Source: Pseudomonadota bacterium (GTDB taxonomy: Bacteria; Pseudomonadota; Alphaproteobacteria; Azospirillales; Azospirillaceae). From it: a stretch of 6,826 nt of DNA. Shown piece by piece: positions 1 to 4,547 of the stretch. Numbering within the stretch: position 1 is the first letter of the stretch; each line of letters starts with the position of its first letter. The position numbers and the translations under genes are program-made. Below the pieces are notes generated by a model. That model was not told the DNA's origin. It did no database searches and saw only the letters and a program-made list of their open reading frames with translations. Location of the stretch: NCBI GenBank assembly GCA_023416195.1, contig JAEZID010000226.1, forward strand, positions 1-6,826, in the 5' to 3' direction.

Positions 1-357
1 CAGGGCATCTGGAACATGGAGATGGGCGAGCGCAACGGCGCCATCGTCGCCGCGTTCCCGGTGGAGGAGACGCATCAGGTGATGATGGTCACCAACGGCG
101 GTCAGGTCATCCGCATGCCGATCCACGACGTGCGCGTCGCCGGCCGCAAGACGCTGGGCGTCACCCTGTTCCGCGTCGGCGCCGACGAGCGCGTGGTCTC
201 CGTCGCCTCCATCGAGGAGGAGGAAGACAACGGGAACGGCAATGGCGTCGCCGAGAATGGCACCGCCGAGAATGGCGCTGCCGACACCAGTTCTGCCGAC
301 AACGGCGCCGTGGACGGCGGTGCTGCGGACGGCGGCCCCGAAAGCGTGAGCGAATAA
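1..357 (+). CDS. gyrA: DNA gyrase subunit A, C-terminal end (5' partial)
   Basis: This is the last 118 residues of GyrA, the subunit that cuts and rejoins DNA and wraps it during ATP-driven negative supercoiling. Frame 1 is open from the first base of the window, so the gene begins upstream. The visible part is the end of the C-terminal beta-pinwheel: NMEMGERNGAIV, then VTNGGQVIRMP, then VAGRKTLGVTLFRV and DERVVSVA, which match the last blades of GyrA. After this fold come an acidic EEEED run and a low-complexity tail rich in Ala, Asn, Asp and Gly, ending in ESVSE. In E. coli the acidic GyrA tail tunes wrapping and supercoiling; a similar role here is inference. The stop is TAA at 355-357, and coaD starts 23 bp later on the same strand. 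The breakage-reunion domain and the GyrA box lie outside the window. Confidence 0.96.
   Translation, partial: QGIWNMEMGERNGAIVAAFPVEETHQVMMVTNGGQVIRMPIHDVRVAGRKTLGVTLFRVGADERVVSVASIEEEEDNGNGNGVAENGTAENGAADTSSADNGAVDGGAADGGPESVSE
250..339 (+). repeat. Six 15-bp units coding a degenerate pentapeptide repeat in the GyrA tail
   Basis: Within gyrA, 90 bp read as six in-frame 15-bp units: AENGT, AENGA, ADTSS, ADNGA, VDGGA, ADGGP. Five units begin with Ala (one with Val), each has an acidic residue second, and most continue with Asn/Gly then Gly. The first two units are almost identical at DNA level (gccgagaatggc), which suggests expansion by slippage. The result is a flexible, acidic linker-like tail. 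Unit boundaries were found by eye. Confidence 0.75.
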
Positions 358-380
358 GAAAAGGGCGGAAGGGTACTCCC

Positions 381-920
381 ATGGCCAAGCGCCGCATCGG
401 TGTCTATCCCGGCACCTTCGACCCGATCACCAACGGGCATCTGGACATCATCCAGCGCGCCTCGCGGCTGGTCGATCACCTGATCGTCGGCGTCGCCCGC
501 AACGCCGGCAAAGGCCCGCTCTTCTCGACCGACGAGCGGGTCGCCATGGTGCGCGAGGACCTGGCCGCCCTGAACAACGGTGCCAGCATCGAAGTGCGGG
601 CCTTCGACACGCTGCTGATGCACTTCGCGATCGAGGTGAACGCGAACGTCATCATCCGCGGCCTGCGCGCCGTTTCCGACTTCGAGTACGAATTCCAGAT
701 GGCGGGCATGAACGCCCGCCTGAACCCGAAGGTCGAGACCATGTTCCTCATGGCCTCGGAAAAGCACCAGTTCATCTCCTCGCGCTTCGTGAAGGAGATC
801 GGGCGCCTTGGCGGCGACATCCGCCATTTCGTCAGCGGTCGCGTGGCCGAGCATCTGGCCGAGCGCTTCGCGCGGGAGTCCGCCGACGCCAGCAAGGCGG
901 TGCAGACGCTGAAGCAGTGA
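381..920 (+). CDS. coaD: Pantetheine-phosphate adenylyltransferase (PPAT)
   Basis: CoaD transfers AMP from ATP to 4'-phosphopantetheine to give dephospho-CoA, the fourth step of cytosolic coenzyme A synthesis. The 179-aa product shows the nucleotidyltransferase signature near the N terminus, YPGTFDPITNGH at 9-20, containing the T/HxGH motif (TNGH 17-20) that binds the ATP phosphates. It also has RGLR at 93-96 and ISSRFVKE at 132-139, the second nucleotide-binding motif of the family. The ATG at 381 is supported by a purine-rich ribosome site (GGAAGGG, 367-373) eight bases upstream. The protein is about 20 residues longer than the E. coli enzyme, mostly as a C-terminal tail after residue 155 (HLAERFARES onward). 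It lies 23 bp after gyrA on the same strand and is probably cotranscribed with it. The family assignment is secure. Confidence 0.97.
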   Translation: MAKRRIGVYPGTFDPITNGHLDIIQRASRLVDHLIVGVARNAGKGPLFSTDERVAMVREDLAALNNGASIEVRAFDTLLMHFAIEVNANVIIRGLRAVSDFEYEFQMAGMNARLNPKVETMFLMASEKHQFISSRFVKEIGRLGGDIRHFVSGRVAEHLAERFARESADASKAVQTLKQ

Positions 921-942
921 CCGTTTCGGCATGAGCGGGATG

Positions 943-989
943 CCGCAGGGTTGACGGGCAATTATTGTGCGTCATGCTCAACCCTGTGG
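943..989 (+). repeat. Long inverted repeat (hairpin) downstream of coaD
   Basis: Positions 943-954 (CCGCAGGGTTGA) pair with 978-989 (TCAACCCTGTGG). This gives 12 pairs with a single G-U, including nine perfect pairs in a row (946-954 with 978-986). The 23-base loop contains a small palindrome, CAATTATTG (959-967). There is no T-run after the right arm, so it is not a classic intrinsic terminator. It ends just before or at the -35 box proposed for tRNA-Lys. It could stabilise the coaD mRNA 3' end, help Rho-dependent termination, or be a binding site. Confidence 0.6.
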
Positions 990-1018
990 TTGACCGACGG
1001 ACCGCCACCCCCTATGGT
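990..1018 (+). promoter_or_regulatory. Candidate sigma-70 promoter for tRNA-Lys
   Basis: TTGACC at 990-995 and TATGGT at 1013-1018 are separated by exactly 17 bases, the optimal spacing for a housekeeping sigma-70 promoter. The -35 box matches the consensus at five of six positions; the -10 box is weaker. Transcription would start near 1025 and give a leader of about 80 bases before the mature tRNA. No other promoter of this quality was seen in 921-1106. Assignment is by eye. Confidence 0.45.
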
Positions 1019-1106
1019 GCGCCCGTTCCGCGCTGGCGGCGCGCCAACAGCCGGCGGTCGGGCTCTTTGCCAGCCGCCCCACGTCCGCCGCAGTGTCGTG
1101 GAACAT

Positions 1107-1182
1107 GATCCGGTAGCTCAGTCGGTAGAGCACGTGACTTTTAATCATGTGGTCGTGGGTTCGAGTCCCACCCGGATCACCA
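1107..1182 (+). tRNA. tRNA-Lys (anticodon UUU)
   Basis: A complete cloverleaf can be folded by hand. The acceptor stem GATCCGG (1107-1113) pairs perfectly with CCGGATC (1172-1178). U8 and A9 follow at 1114-1115. The D stem is GCTC/GAGC (1116-1119, 1128-1131) with a GG-containing loop. The anticodon stem CGTGA/TCATG (1133-1137, 1145-1149, one G-U pair) closes the loop CTTTTAA, giving anticodon TTT at 1140-1142, which reads AAA and AAG as lysine. The T stem GTGGG/CCCAC (1155-1159, 1167-1171) closes loop TTCGAGT. A is the discriminator base at 1179, and CCA is encoded at 1180-1182. Length is 76 bases with no intron. The 3' end is 13 bp from the stop of the converging lipoprotein gene. Confidence 0.97.
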
Positions 1183-1187
1183 ACCTT

Positions 1188-1241
1188 TCAAAGCGTCAGC
1201 CTTCGTTACGGGATGCTTCGGCGGTTTTGCTTCCGCTTTGA
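1188..1241. repeat. 8-bp inverted repeat between tRNA-Lys and the lipoprotein gene end
   Basis: TCAAAGCG (1188-1195) and CGCTTTGA (1234-1241) are perfect inverted copies around a 38-base spacer. The left arm sits between the tRNA 3' end and the lipoprotein stop codon; the right arm lies inside the 3' end of that gene. A bidirectional terminator for the two converging transcripts is possible, but the loop is long and there is no clear T-run, so function is uncertain. Confidence 0.3.
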
Positions 1242-1609
1242 GGCACGGCACCCGGCAACTTCGCCCCACCGCGCGCATAGACCTGCCCCGGCAGGCATTC
1301 CCGGTCGACCGGCACGACGACGGCGCCCGGCTGGTCCTTCAGCGCCACCCAGGCGTCATAGCCGACGATCTCCTCCACGCCCCAATGAACGCCGTACACC
1401 AGCCCGCGAACGTTGGAGATCGGGATGCGTGCCCCGGCCAGCATGGACGCCACCACCGCGTTGCACGGGTGGGGGCTGAGCCGGTCGAGGGTCTCCACCG
1501 CGCCCGGCTCCGGCGTGCCGCGCGGGGATGGGTGCAGGCCGGCGCAGGCCGCCAACAGAAGCAACGGCACGAAACGCACTCCGTGCCGACCGGTTCGCGA
1601 CTTCGCCAT
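1196..1609 (-). CDS. Small predicted lipoprotein, function unknown
   Basis: This is a 137-aa protein with a classic lipoprotein signal. The N-region MAKSRTGRHGVR is basic, followed by hydrophobic FVPLLLLAA and the lipobox LAAC with the lipidated cysteine at residue 22. After cleavage by signal peptidase II the protein would be anchored in the inner or outer membrane, facing the periplasm. The ATG at 1607-1609 was chosen because the signal peptide starts there and GGGAGGT lies seven bases upstream; longer in-frame starts inside the WYL gene would bury the signal. The mature part has two further cysteines (49 and 105) that could form a disulfide, and central stretches such as NVRGLVYGVHWGVEEIVGYD and GAVVVPVDREC that look folded. 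I recognise no family. It is divergent from the WYL regulator gene (94 bp between starts) and converges on tRNA-Lys. Confidence 0.85.
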   Translation of the reverse strand: MAKSRTGRHGVRFVPLLLLAACAGLHPSPRGTPEPGAVETLDRLSPHPCNAVVASMLAGARIPISNVRGLVYGVHWGVEEIVGYDAWVALKDQPGAVVVPVDRECLPGQVYARGGAKLPGAVPQSGSKTAEASRNEG

Positions 1610-1616
1610 GGCCCCG

Positions 1617-1623
1617 ACCTCCC
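1617..1623 (-). promoter_or_regulatory. Ribosome binding site fixing the lipoprotein start
   Basis: On the minus strand this reads GGGAGGT, a strong anti-16S match seven bases before the ATG at 1609. It decides in favour of this start over upstream in-frame ATGs. Confidence 0.75.
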
Positions 1624-1703
1624 AACCCGTTTCCATCCCTTCGGAAGAAACATGGAGCCGTTCCGGTGCTAGAGTAAGGCCCTTCGCAAGAGGTTCCCTG
1701 CCC

Positions 1704-2393
1704 GTGTCGCGCGCCGAACGCCTTCTCGACCTGATCCAGACCCTCCGGCGCCACCGCCGGCCGGTGAGCGGGCACGTGCTGGCCGGCGAACTCGGCGTCA
1801 GCCTGCGCACCCTCTATCGCGACATCGCCACCTTGCAGGCGCAGGGCGCCCAGATCGATGGGGAACCGGGAGTCGGCTACCTGCTGCGGCCGGGCTTCGT
1901 GCTGCCGCCCCTGATGTTCTCGGAGGAGGAGATCGAGGCGCTGGTGCTCGGGTCGCGCTGGGTGGCGGAGCGCGGGGATCATCGCCTCGGCGCCGCCGCG
2001 CGCAACGCGCTGGCCAAGATCGCGGCGGTGCTGCCGGCGGATCTGCGCGAGGATCTCGACGCCTCCGCGCTGCTCGTCGGGCCGGGCGAGTCCATCGCCG
2101 CCGGGGACGCCGAGCTGGCCGCCATCCGCAGGGCGATCCGCACCGAACGCAAGGTCGGCATCACCTACCGCGACGGCAAGGAGTCGCAAAGCCAGCGCAC
2201 GATCTGGCCCTTCGCGCTCGGTTTCTTCGACCGCGCGCGGGTCGTCGTCGCCTGGTGCGAGCTGCGGCAGGCCATCCGCCATTTCCGCACCGACCGCATC
2301 CTGGCGCTGACGGTGACGGAGACGCGCTACCCGCGCCGCCGTCAGGCGCTGCTCAAGGAATGGCGGGAGGTGGAGGGGATCCGCGCGCAGTAG
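1704..2393 (+). CDS. YafY-type transcriptional regulator (HTH_11 plus WYL domain)
   Basis: This is a 229-aa cytosolic DNA-binding protein. The N terminus (about 2-60) is a winged helix-turn-helix of the HTH_11/DeoR-like type: RAERLLDLIQTLRRHRRPVSG, with VLAGELGVSLRTLYRDIATL as the helix-turn-helix (25-44) and GVGYLL (56-61) as the wing. After a linker (LPPLMFSEEEIEALVLG, typical of this family) a WYL domain covers about 137-208, with RTIWPFALGFF, VVAWCELR and IRHFRTDRI. WYL domains are thought to sense ligands, in some cases nucleic acids. The start is GTG at 1704, with AAGAGG (1688-1693) ten bases upstream; it matches the usual family N terminus (MSRAERLLDL), and the length is typical. It precedes the VOC and EVE genes on the same strand and probably controls them, a common arrangement for YafY-type genes. 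Ligand and targets are inferred only. Confidence 0.9.
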   Translation: MSRAERLLDLIQTLRRHRRPVSGHVLAGELGVSLRTLYRDIATLQAQGAQIDGEPGVGYLLRPGFVLPPLMFSEEEIEALVLGSRWVAERGDHRLGAAARNALAKIAAVLPADLREDLDASALLVGPGESIAAGDAELAAIRRAIRTERKVGITYRDGKESQSQRTIWPFALGFFDRARVVVAWCELRQAIRHFRTDRILALTVTETRYPRRRQALLKEWREVEGIRAQ

Positions 2394-2408
2394 CGGTGCG
2401 CGCTTCAC

Positions 2409-2433
2409 TGCTGACAAAAACTGACAGCATGTC
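2409..2433. promoter_or_regulatory. Candidate operator upstream of the VOC gene
   Basis: In the 86-bp gap between the regulator and VOC genes, CTGACA occurs twice (2411-2416 and 2421-2426) with starts 10 bp apart, so both copies face the same side of the helix. The same stretch has an inverted arrangement, TGCTG (2409-2413) with CAGCA (2425-2429), and a short dyad GACA-gca-TGTC (2423-2433). It is a likely binding site for the preceding WYL regulator. No convincing -10 box was found around it. Confidence 0.45.
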
Positions 2434-2479
2434 CGCGTAGGGTCGGTCCATCGAAACGCGGAACGAAGGAAACGCCGCC

Positions 2480-2851
2480 ATGACCGACCTCAGCTTCGTC
2501 CTCCTCTACGTCGAGAACCCGACCGCCAGCGCCACCTTCTACGCCGATCTGCTGGACAAGCAGCCGGTCGAGGCCTCCCCGACCTTCGCCATGTTCGCCA
2601 TGGAATCGGGCGTCATGCTGGGCCTGTGGTCGCGCCACACGGTCGCCCCGGCCGCGACGGTTCCGCCCGGCGGCAGCGAGATCGCCTTCACCGTCGCCGA
2701 CGCCACGGCGGTCGAGGCCACCCATCAGGATTGGCGCAAGCGCGGCCTGACCATCGCGCAGGAGCCGACCGCCATGGACTTCGGCCACACCTTCGTCGCG
2801 CTGGACCCGGACGGTCATCGCCTGCGCGTCTTCGCGCCGACCGCTCACTGA
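2480..2851 (+). CDS. VOC-superfamily (glyoxalase-fold) protein
   Basis: This 123-aa protein has the paired beta-alpha-beta-beta-beta fold of the glyoxalase, bleomycin-resistance and dioxygenase superfamily. The first module begins SFVLLYVENPTASATFYADLL (the usual V-x-D/N-x3-S-x2-FY pattern), and the second ends HTFVALDPDGHRLRVFAP, with the family DPDGH turn at 109-113. Metal-dependent members use a Glu in the last strand; here that place appears to be Arg116. The first-strand His is also absent, so this may be a ligand-binding or resistance-type member rather than a glyoxalase I. AAGGA at 2466-2470 lies nine bases before the ATG. It follows the WYL regulator by 86 bp and precedes the EVE gene by 13 bp, so it is likely the regulator's target. 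Substrate unknown. Confidence 0.88.
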   Translation: MTDLSFVLLYVENPTASATFYADLLDKQPVEASPTFAMFAMESGVMLGLWSRHTVAPAATVPPGGSEIAFTVADATAVEATHQDWRKRGLTIAQEPTAMDFGHTFVALDPDGHRLRVFAPTAH

Positions 2852-2864
2852 GGAGGGCGCGCCC

Positions 2865-3329
2865 ATGAGCACGACCAGGAGCAAGACCAGGAGCACGGCC
2901 ACGAGCCGCAACTGGATCGCGGTCGCCTCGGCCGAGCATGTCAGGCTCGGCCGCGCCGGGGGCTTCATGCAGGTCTGCCACGGGAAGGCGGCACCGCTGC
3001 GCCGCATCCACCCCGGCGACCGGGTCGCCTACTACTCCCCCTCGGACGCGTTCCGGGGGAAGGACCGGCTTCAGTCCTTCACGGCCATCGGCGTCGTGAA
3101 GGACGGCGCGCCCTACCCCTTCGACATGGGCGGGGGCTTCGTCCCCCACCGGCGCGACGTGGCGTGGCTGGACGGGCGGGAGGCGCCGATCCAACCCCTG
3201 CTGAATGCCCTGGATTTCTCGGCGGGGGTGCGGAACTGGGGCTATCAGCTGCGCTTCGGCCTGTTCGAGGTCAGCGACCACGACCTGCGCCTGATCGCCG
3301 ACGCCATGGAGGCGCCGTTGCCCGCGTGA
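2865..3329 (+). CDS. EVE-domain protein (PUA-like, UPF0310 type)
   Basis: This 154-aa protein is an EVE domain preceded by a short basic tail. Recognisable parts are NWIAVAS at 16-22, the opening strand with its aromatic residue; HVRLGRAGGFMQVCHGK; the PGDRVAYYSP turn-strand at 50-59; SFTAIGVV at 71-78; and NWGYQLRFGLFEVS at 124-137 near the end. EVE domains resemble YTH and PUA folds and are thought to bind modified bases in DNA or RNA; some sit in modification-dependent restriction enzymes, but this one stands alone. AGGAGG at 2851-2856 overlaps the VOC stop codon and sets the ATG at 2865, so translation of the two genes is probably coupled. It converges on the 83-aa gene with six bases between stops. 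Ligand unknown. Confidence 0.85.
   Translation: MSTTRSKTRSTATSRNWIAVASAEHVRLGRAGGFMQVCHGKAAPLRRIHPGDRVAYYSPSDAFRGKDRLQSFTAIGVVKDGAPYPFDMGGGFVPHRRDVAWLDGREAPIQPLLNALDFSAGVRNWGYQLRFGLFEVSDHDLRLIADAMEAPLPA
2871..2906 (+). repeat. Three 12-bp tandem units at the start of the EVE gene
   Basis: ACGACCAGGAGC, AAGACCAGGAGC and ACGGCCACGAGC follow one another in frame and code TTRS, KTRS and TATS. The first two copies differ at only two bases. The repeat gives the protein a Thr/Ser/Arg tail before the folded domain and could vary in copy number by slippage without breaking the frame. Confidence 0.7.
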
Positions 3330-3335
3330 CGATGC

Positions 3336-3587
3336 CTATTCGTTCATGGGCAGCGACGGCCAGGGCATCGATGGACGGTCCGGGGGTTGCCGCGAACAAT
3401 CGGCCCGCGCGCAGTCGCAGGCCGGGAACATGCAGCCGTCCCCGTTCACGTCCGTCGCCCGCACCGCAAGGTCGTACCGCACCCCTTGCATCAGCCCCGC
3501 GCCGTTGCGCGCGTGCCGTTCGTAGCATTCGACGACGTTGCGTATACGAATCAACAGCGCGCGGCGTTCGTCGATGGCCGGGTCCAT
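3336..3587 (-). CDS. Hypothetical 83-aa protein with a C-terminal cysteine cluster
   Basis: I do not recognise this family. The N-terminal half is helix-like and basic (ERRALLIRIRNVVECYERHARN). The middle, GLMQGVRYDLAVRATDVNGDG, looks like a strand and turn. Then come four closely spaced cysteines, C52-x4-C57-x-C59-x4-C64, and a Pro/Ser-rich tail. The cluster could bind zinc or iron, but no known zinc-finger pattern fits exactly. Support for a real gene: GC-rich third codon positions, a good ribosome site on the minus strand (GGGAGAG, five bases before the ATG at 3587), and neat packing six bases from the EVE stop. A longer plus-strand frame crosses the same DNA, but it lacks a ribosome site in this part and has an Arg/Val/Pro-rich shadow-like composition. 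It diverges from the 74-aa gene. Confidence 0.65.
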   Translation of the reverse strand: MDPAIDERRALLIRIRNVVECYERHARNGAGLMQGVRYDLAVRATDVNGDGCMFPACDCARADCSRQPPDRPSMPWPSLPMNE

Positions 3588-3674
3588 GGCCGCTCTCCCG
3601 TCTTTCGTGTGTCTTCGATGGTAACGGGCCGCCGGGCCATGCCTCCCGGGATCTTCGGTGGATCATCCGTCCGT

Positions 3675-3710
3675 CGTCTCCGTTCCCGTTCCAGAAAAAC
3701 GCTGGAGACG
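3675..3710 (+). promoter_or_regulatory. Leader hairpin able to cover the ribosome site of the 74-aa gene
   Basis: CGTCTCC (3675-3681) is a perfect inverted copy of GGAGACG (3704-3710), and the right arm contains the ribosome binding site GGAG at 3704-3707. A second, mutually exclusive stem, CCAG (3691-3694) with CTGG (3702-3705) around an A-rich loop, uses part of the same bases. Either could limit translation; whether either forms in the cell is unknown. Confidence 0.35.
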
Positions 3711-3713
3711 GAT

Positions 3714-3938
3714 ATGGATCGGGACAAGCTGAAGCGCGTGGCCGACGCCCTGGGCGAGGTTCACCTGTACGACAAGCATCACACCGGCGAGATGATCGCC
3801 ATGCGGCTGCGGGACTCCCTGGCCGACCTGCCCGGCTACGGCCCCGCCGAGGTGGAGGACAAGCTGATGCGGCTGGCTCGCGTGGCGATCGAGGCCGTCG
3901 AGGCGGGCGAAACCGACCCGGGGAAACAGGCGCCGTGA
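3714..3938 (+). CDS. Hypothetical 74-aa soluble helical protein
   Basis: The family is not recognised. The product is highly charged and mostly helix-forming: MDRDKLKRVADALGEV, then GEMIAMRLRDSLADLPGYG, then AEVEDKLMRLARVAIEAVEAGE, ending in a polar tail. The spacing of hydrophobic residues suggests a small alpha-helical bundle; there is no signal peptide or membrane segment. The frame is open upstream as far as 3387, but the ATG at 3714 is chosen because GGAG (3704-3707) lies six bases before it and because the protein changes character there from shadow-like Arg/Val/Pro sequence to ordinary protein. It begins 126 bp from the divergent 83-aa gene and is followed after 57 bp by the 61-aa gene, probably on one transcript ending at the terminator at 4203-4237. 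Confidence 0.7.
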   Translation: MDRDKLKRVADALGEVHLYDKHHTGEMIAMRLRDSLADLPGYGPAEVEDKLMRLARVAIEAVEAGETDPGKQAP

Positions 3939-3995
3939 GCTTGCGCCGCCCCGCCTGTTGTCCGGACGAACGCACATGTCCAGGGGAGACGCCGC

Positions 3996-4181
3996 ATGAG
4001 CGACAAATCCAAGAGCGATCAGCCGCACCGGAACGAAACCCACCCGCCGCGCAGCTACGATCCCGGCACCGCCAAGCCCATGAGCGACCGTGACGAGGCC
4101 CGCCCCGGCACGCCGGGCACCGGCGAGGACATCGACCCCAAGACGGGCGAGACGTTCAACGAGGGCATCGGCGGCGCCTGA
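3996..4181 (+). CDS. Hypothetical 61-aa hydrophilic, probably disordered protein
   Basis: The protein is almost free of large hydrophobic residues. It is rich in Asp, Lys, Pro, Gly and Thr: MSDKSKSDQPHRNETHPPR at the front, YDPGTAKPMSDRDEARPG in the middle, TGEDIDPKTGETFNEGIGGA at the end. The sequence reads as intrinsically disordered. AGGGGAG (3982-3988) lies seven bases before the ATG, a strong ribosome site. The nine bases ATGAGCGAC at the start recur in frame at 4080-4088, but the second copy has no ribosome site and is taken as internal. It ends 21 bases before a strong intrinsic terminator, so it is the last gene of its unit. No family recognised; a stress-related role like that of other small hydrophilic proteins is only a guess. 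Confidence 0.75.
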   Translation: MSDKSKSDQPHRNETHPPRSYDPGTAKPMSDRDEARPGTPGTGEDIDPKTGETFNEGIGGA

Positions 4182-4202
4182 CCGCCCCGCGCAAAGGCTC
4201 GC

Positions 4203-4237
4203 GCCCTCCCCCGCTTCACGACGGGGGAGGGCTTTTT
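4203..4237 (+). terminator. Strong Rho-independent terminator
   Basis: GCCCTCCCCCG (4203-4213) pairs perfectly over 11 bases with CGGGGGAGGGC (4222-4232) around an eight-base loop, followed directly by five T (4233-4237). It ends the plus-strand unit of the 74-aa and 61-aa genes. It also lies just past the stop of the minus-strand 89-aa gene, but there is no T-run in that direction, so it acts mainly on plus-strand transcription. Confidence 0.93.
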
Positions 4238-4241
4238 GTCG

Positions 4242-4511
4242 TCAGCGGACGCGCTCGCAATGCACCACGCCCTCGTCGCGGCCGGTCACCCGCAGGGTGA
4301 AGCGCCGCGTCCGGTTCGTTGGGGCGAGCACGTTGATCAGATCGCCGACGCTCAGTTCCCGCGCGGTGTCGAGCAATTCGCCCTCCGCCAATTCCTCCTC
4401 CAAGTCGGGCGCGGCCTCGATGCTCCAGATCGTGCCGATAGGCGTGTGGCTGTCGCGGTGCAGGCCGAGCACCGGAGCCGGCTTCACGGCACGACGCGAG
4501 AAGAGCCCCAT
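4242..4511 (-). CDS. Hypothetical 89-aa protein
   Basis: I do not recognise this family. The N terminus is MGLFSRRAVKPAPVLGLHRDSHTPIG; next is an acidic stretch DLEEELAEGELLDTAREL, then GDLINVLAPTNRTRRFTLRV and a final strand-like GVVHCERVR. The second half looks like a small beta domain. There is no signal peptide or membrane helix. The ATG at 4509-4511 is supported by GAGGA on the minus strand (4521-4525), nine bases upstream. The gene starts 36 bp after the stop of the SDR gene on the same strand, so the two probably share an mRNA. Its stop is nine bases short of the hairpin at 4203-4232. Other frames over this stretch, including a 119-aa minus frame, have shadow-like composition. Confidence 0.75.
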   Translation of the reverse strand: MGLFSRRAVKPAPVLGLHRDSHTPIGTIWSIEAAPDLEEELAEGELLDTARELSVGDLINVLAPTNRTRRFTLRVTGRDEGVVHCERVR

Positions 4512-4547
4512 GATCGACGATCCTCGATTGTCTTAGAACGCCTGTTG

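Noticed and set aside
250..339. Gyrase-binding pentapeptide repeat (Qnr/MfpA type) in the GyrA tail
   Set aside because: Those proteins repeat A-D/N-L-x-x with a central Leu or Phe that builds a beta-helix. Here the central residue is mostly Asn or Gly, which gives a flexible tail.
1107..1182. tRNA-Lys as an integration site of a genomic island
   Set aside because: No integrase gene and no second copy of the tRNA 3' end were seen in the window.
951..1241. 96-codon plus-strand frame running through tRNA-Lys
   Set aside because: It overlaps the whole tRNA gene and has no protein-like features.
1647..1675. Promoter for the WYL regulator (GAAACA, 17 bases, TAGAGT)
   Set aside because: Spacing is right, but the boxes match the consensus poorly (about three and four of six), so I do not list it as a feature.
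1356..2417. 353-codon minus-strand frame over the WYL regulator
   Set aside because: It is a shadow: no domain, and it overlaps both the regulator and the lipoprotein gene, which have clear signatures.
3387..3713. Upstream extension of the 74-aa gene to an ATG at 3387
   Set aside because: The extra 109 residues overlap the minus-strand 83-aa gene, are rich in Arg, Val and Pro like a shadow, and have no ribosome site at 3387; the ATG at 3714 has one.
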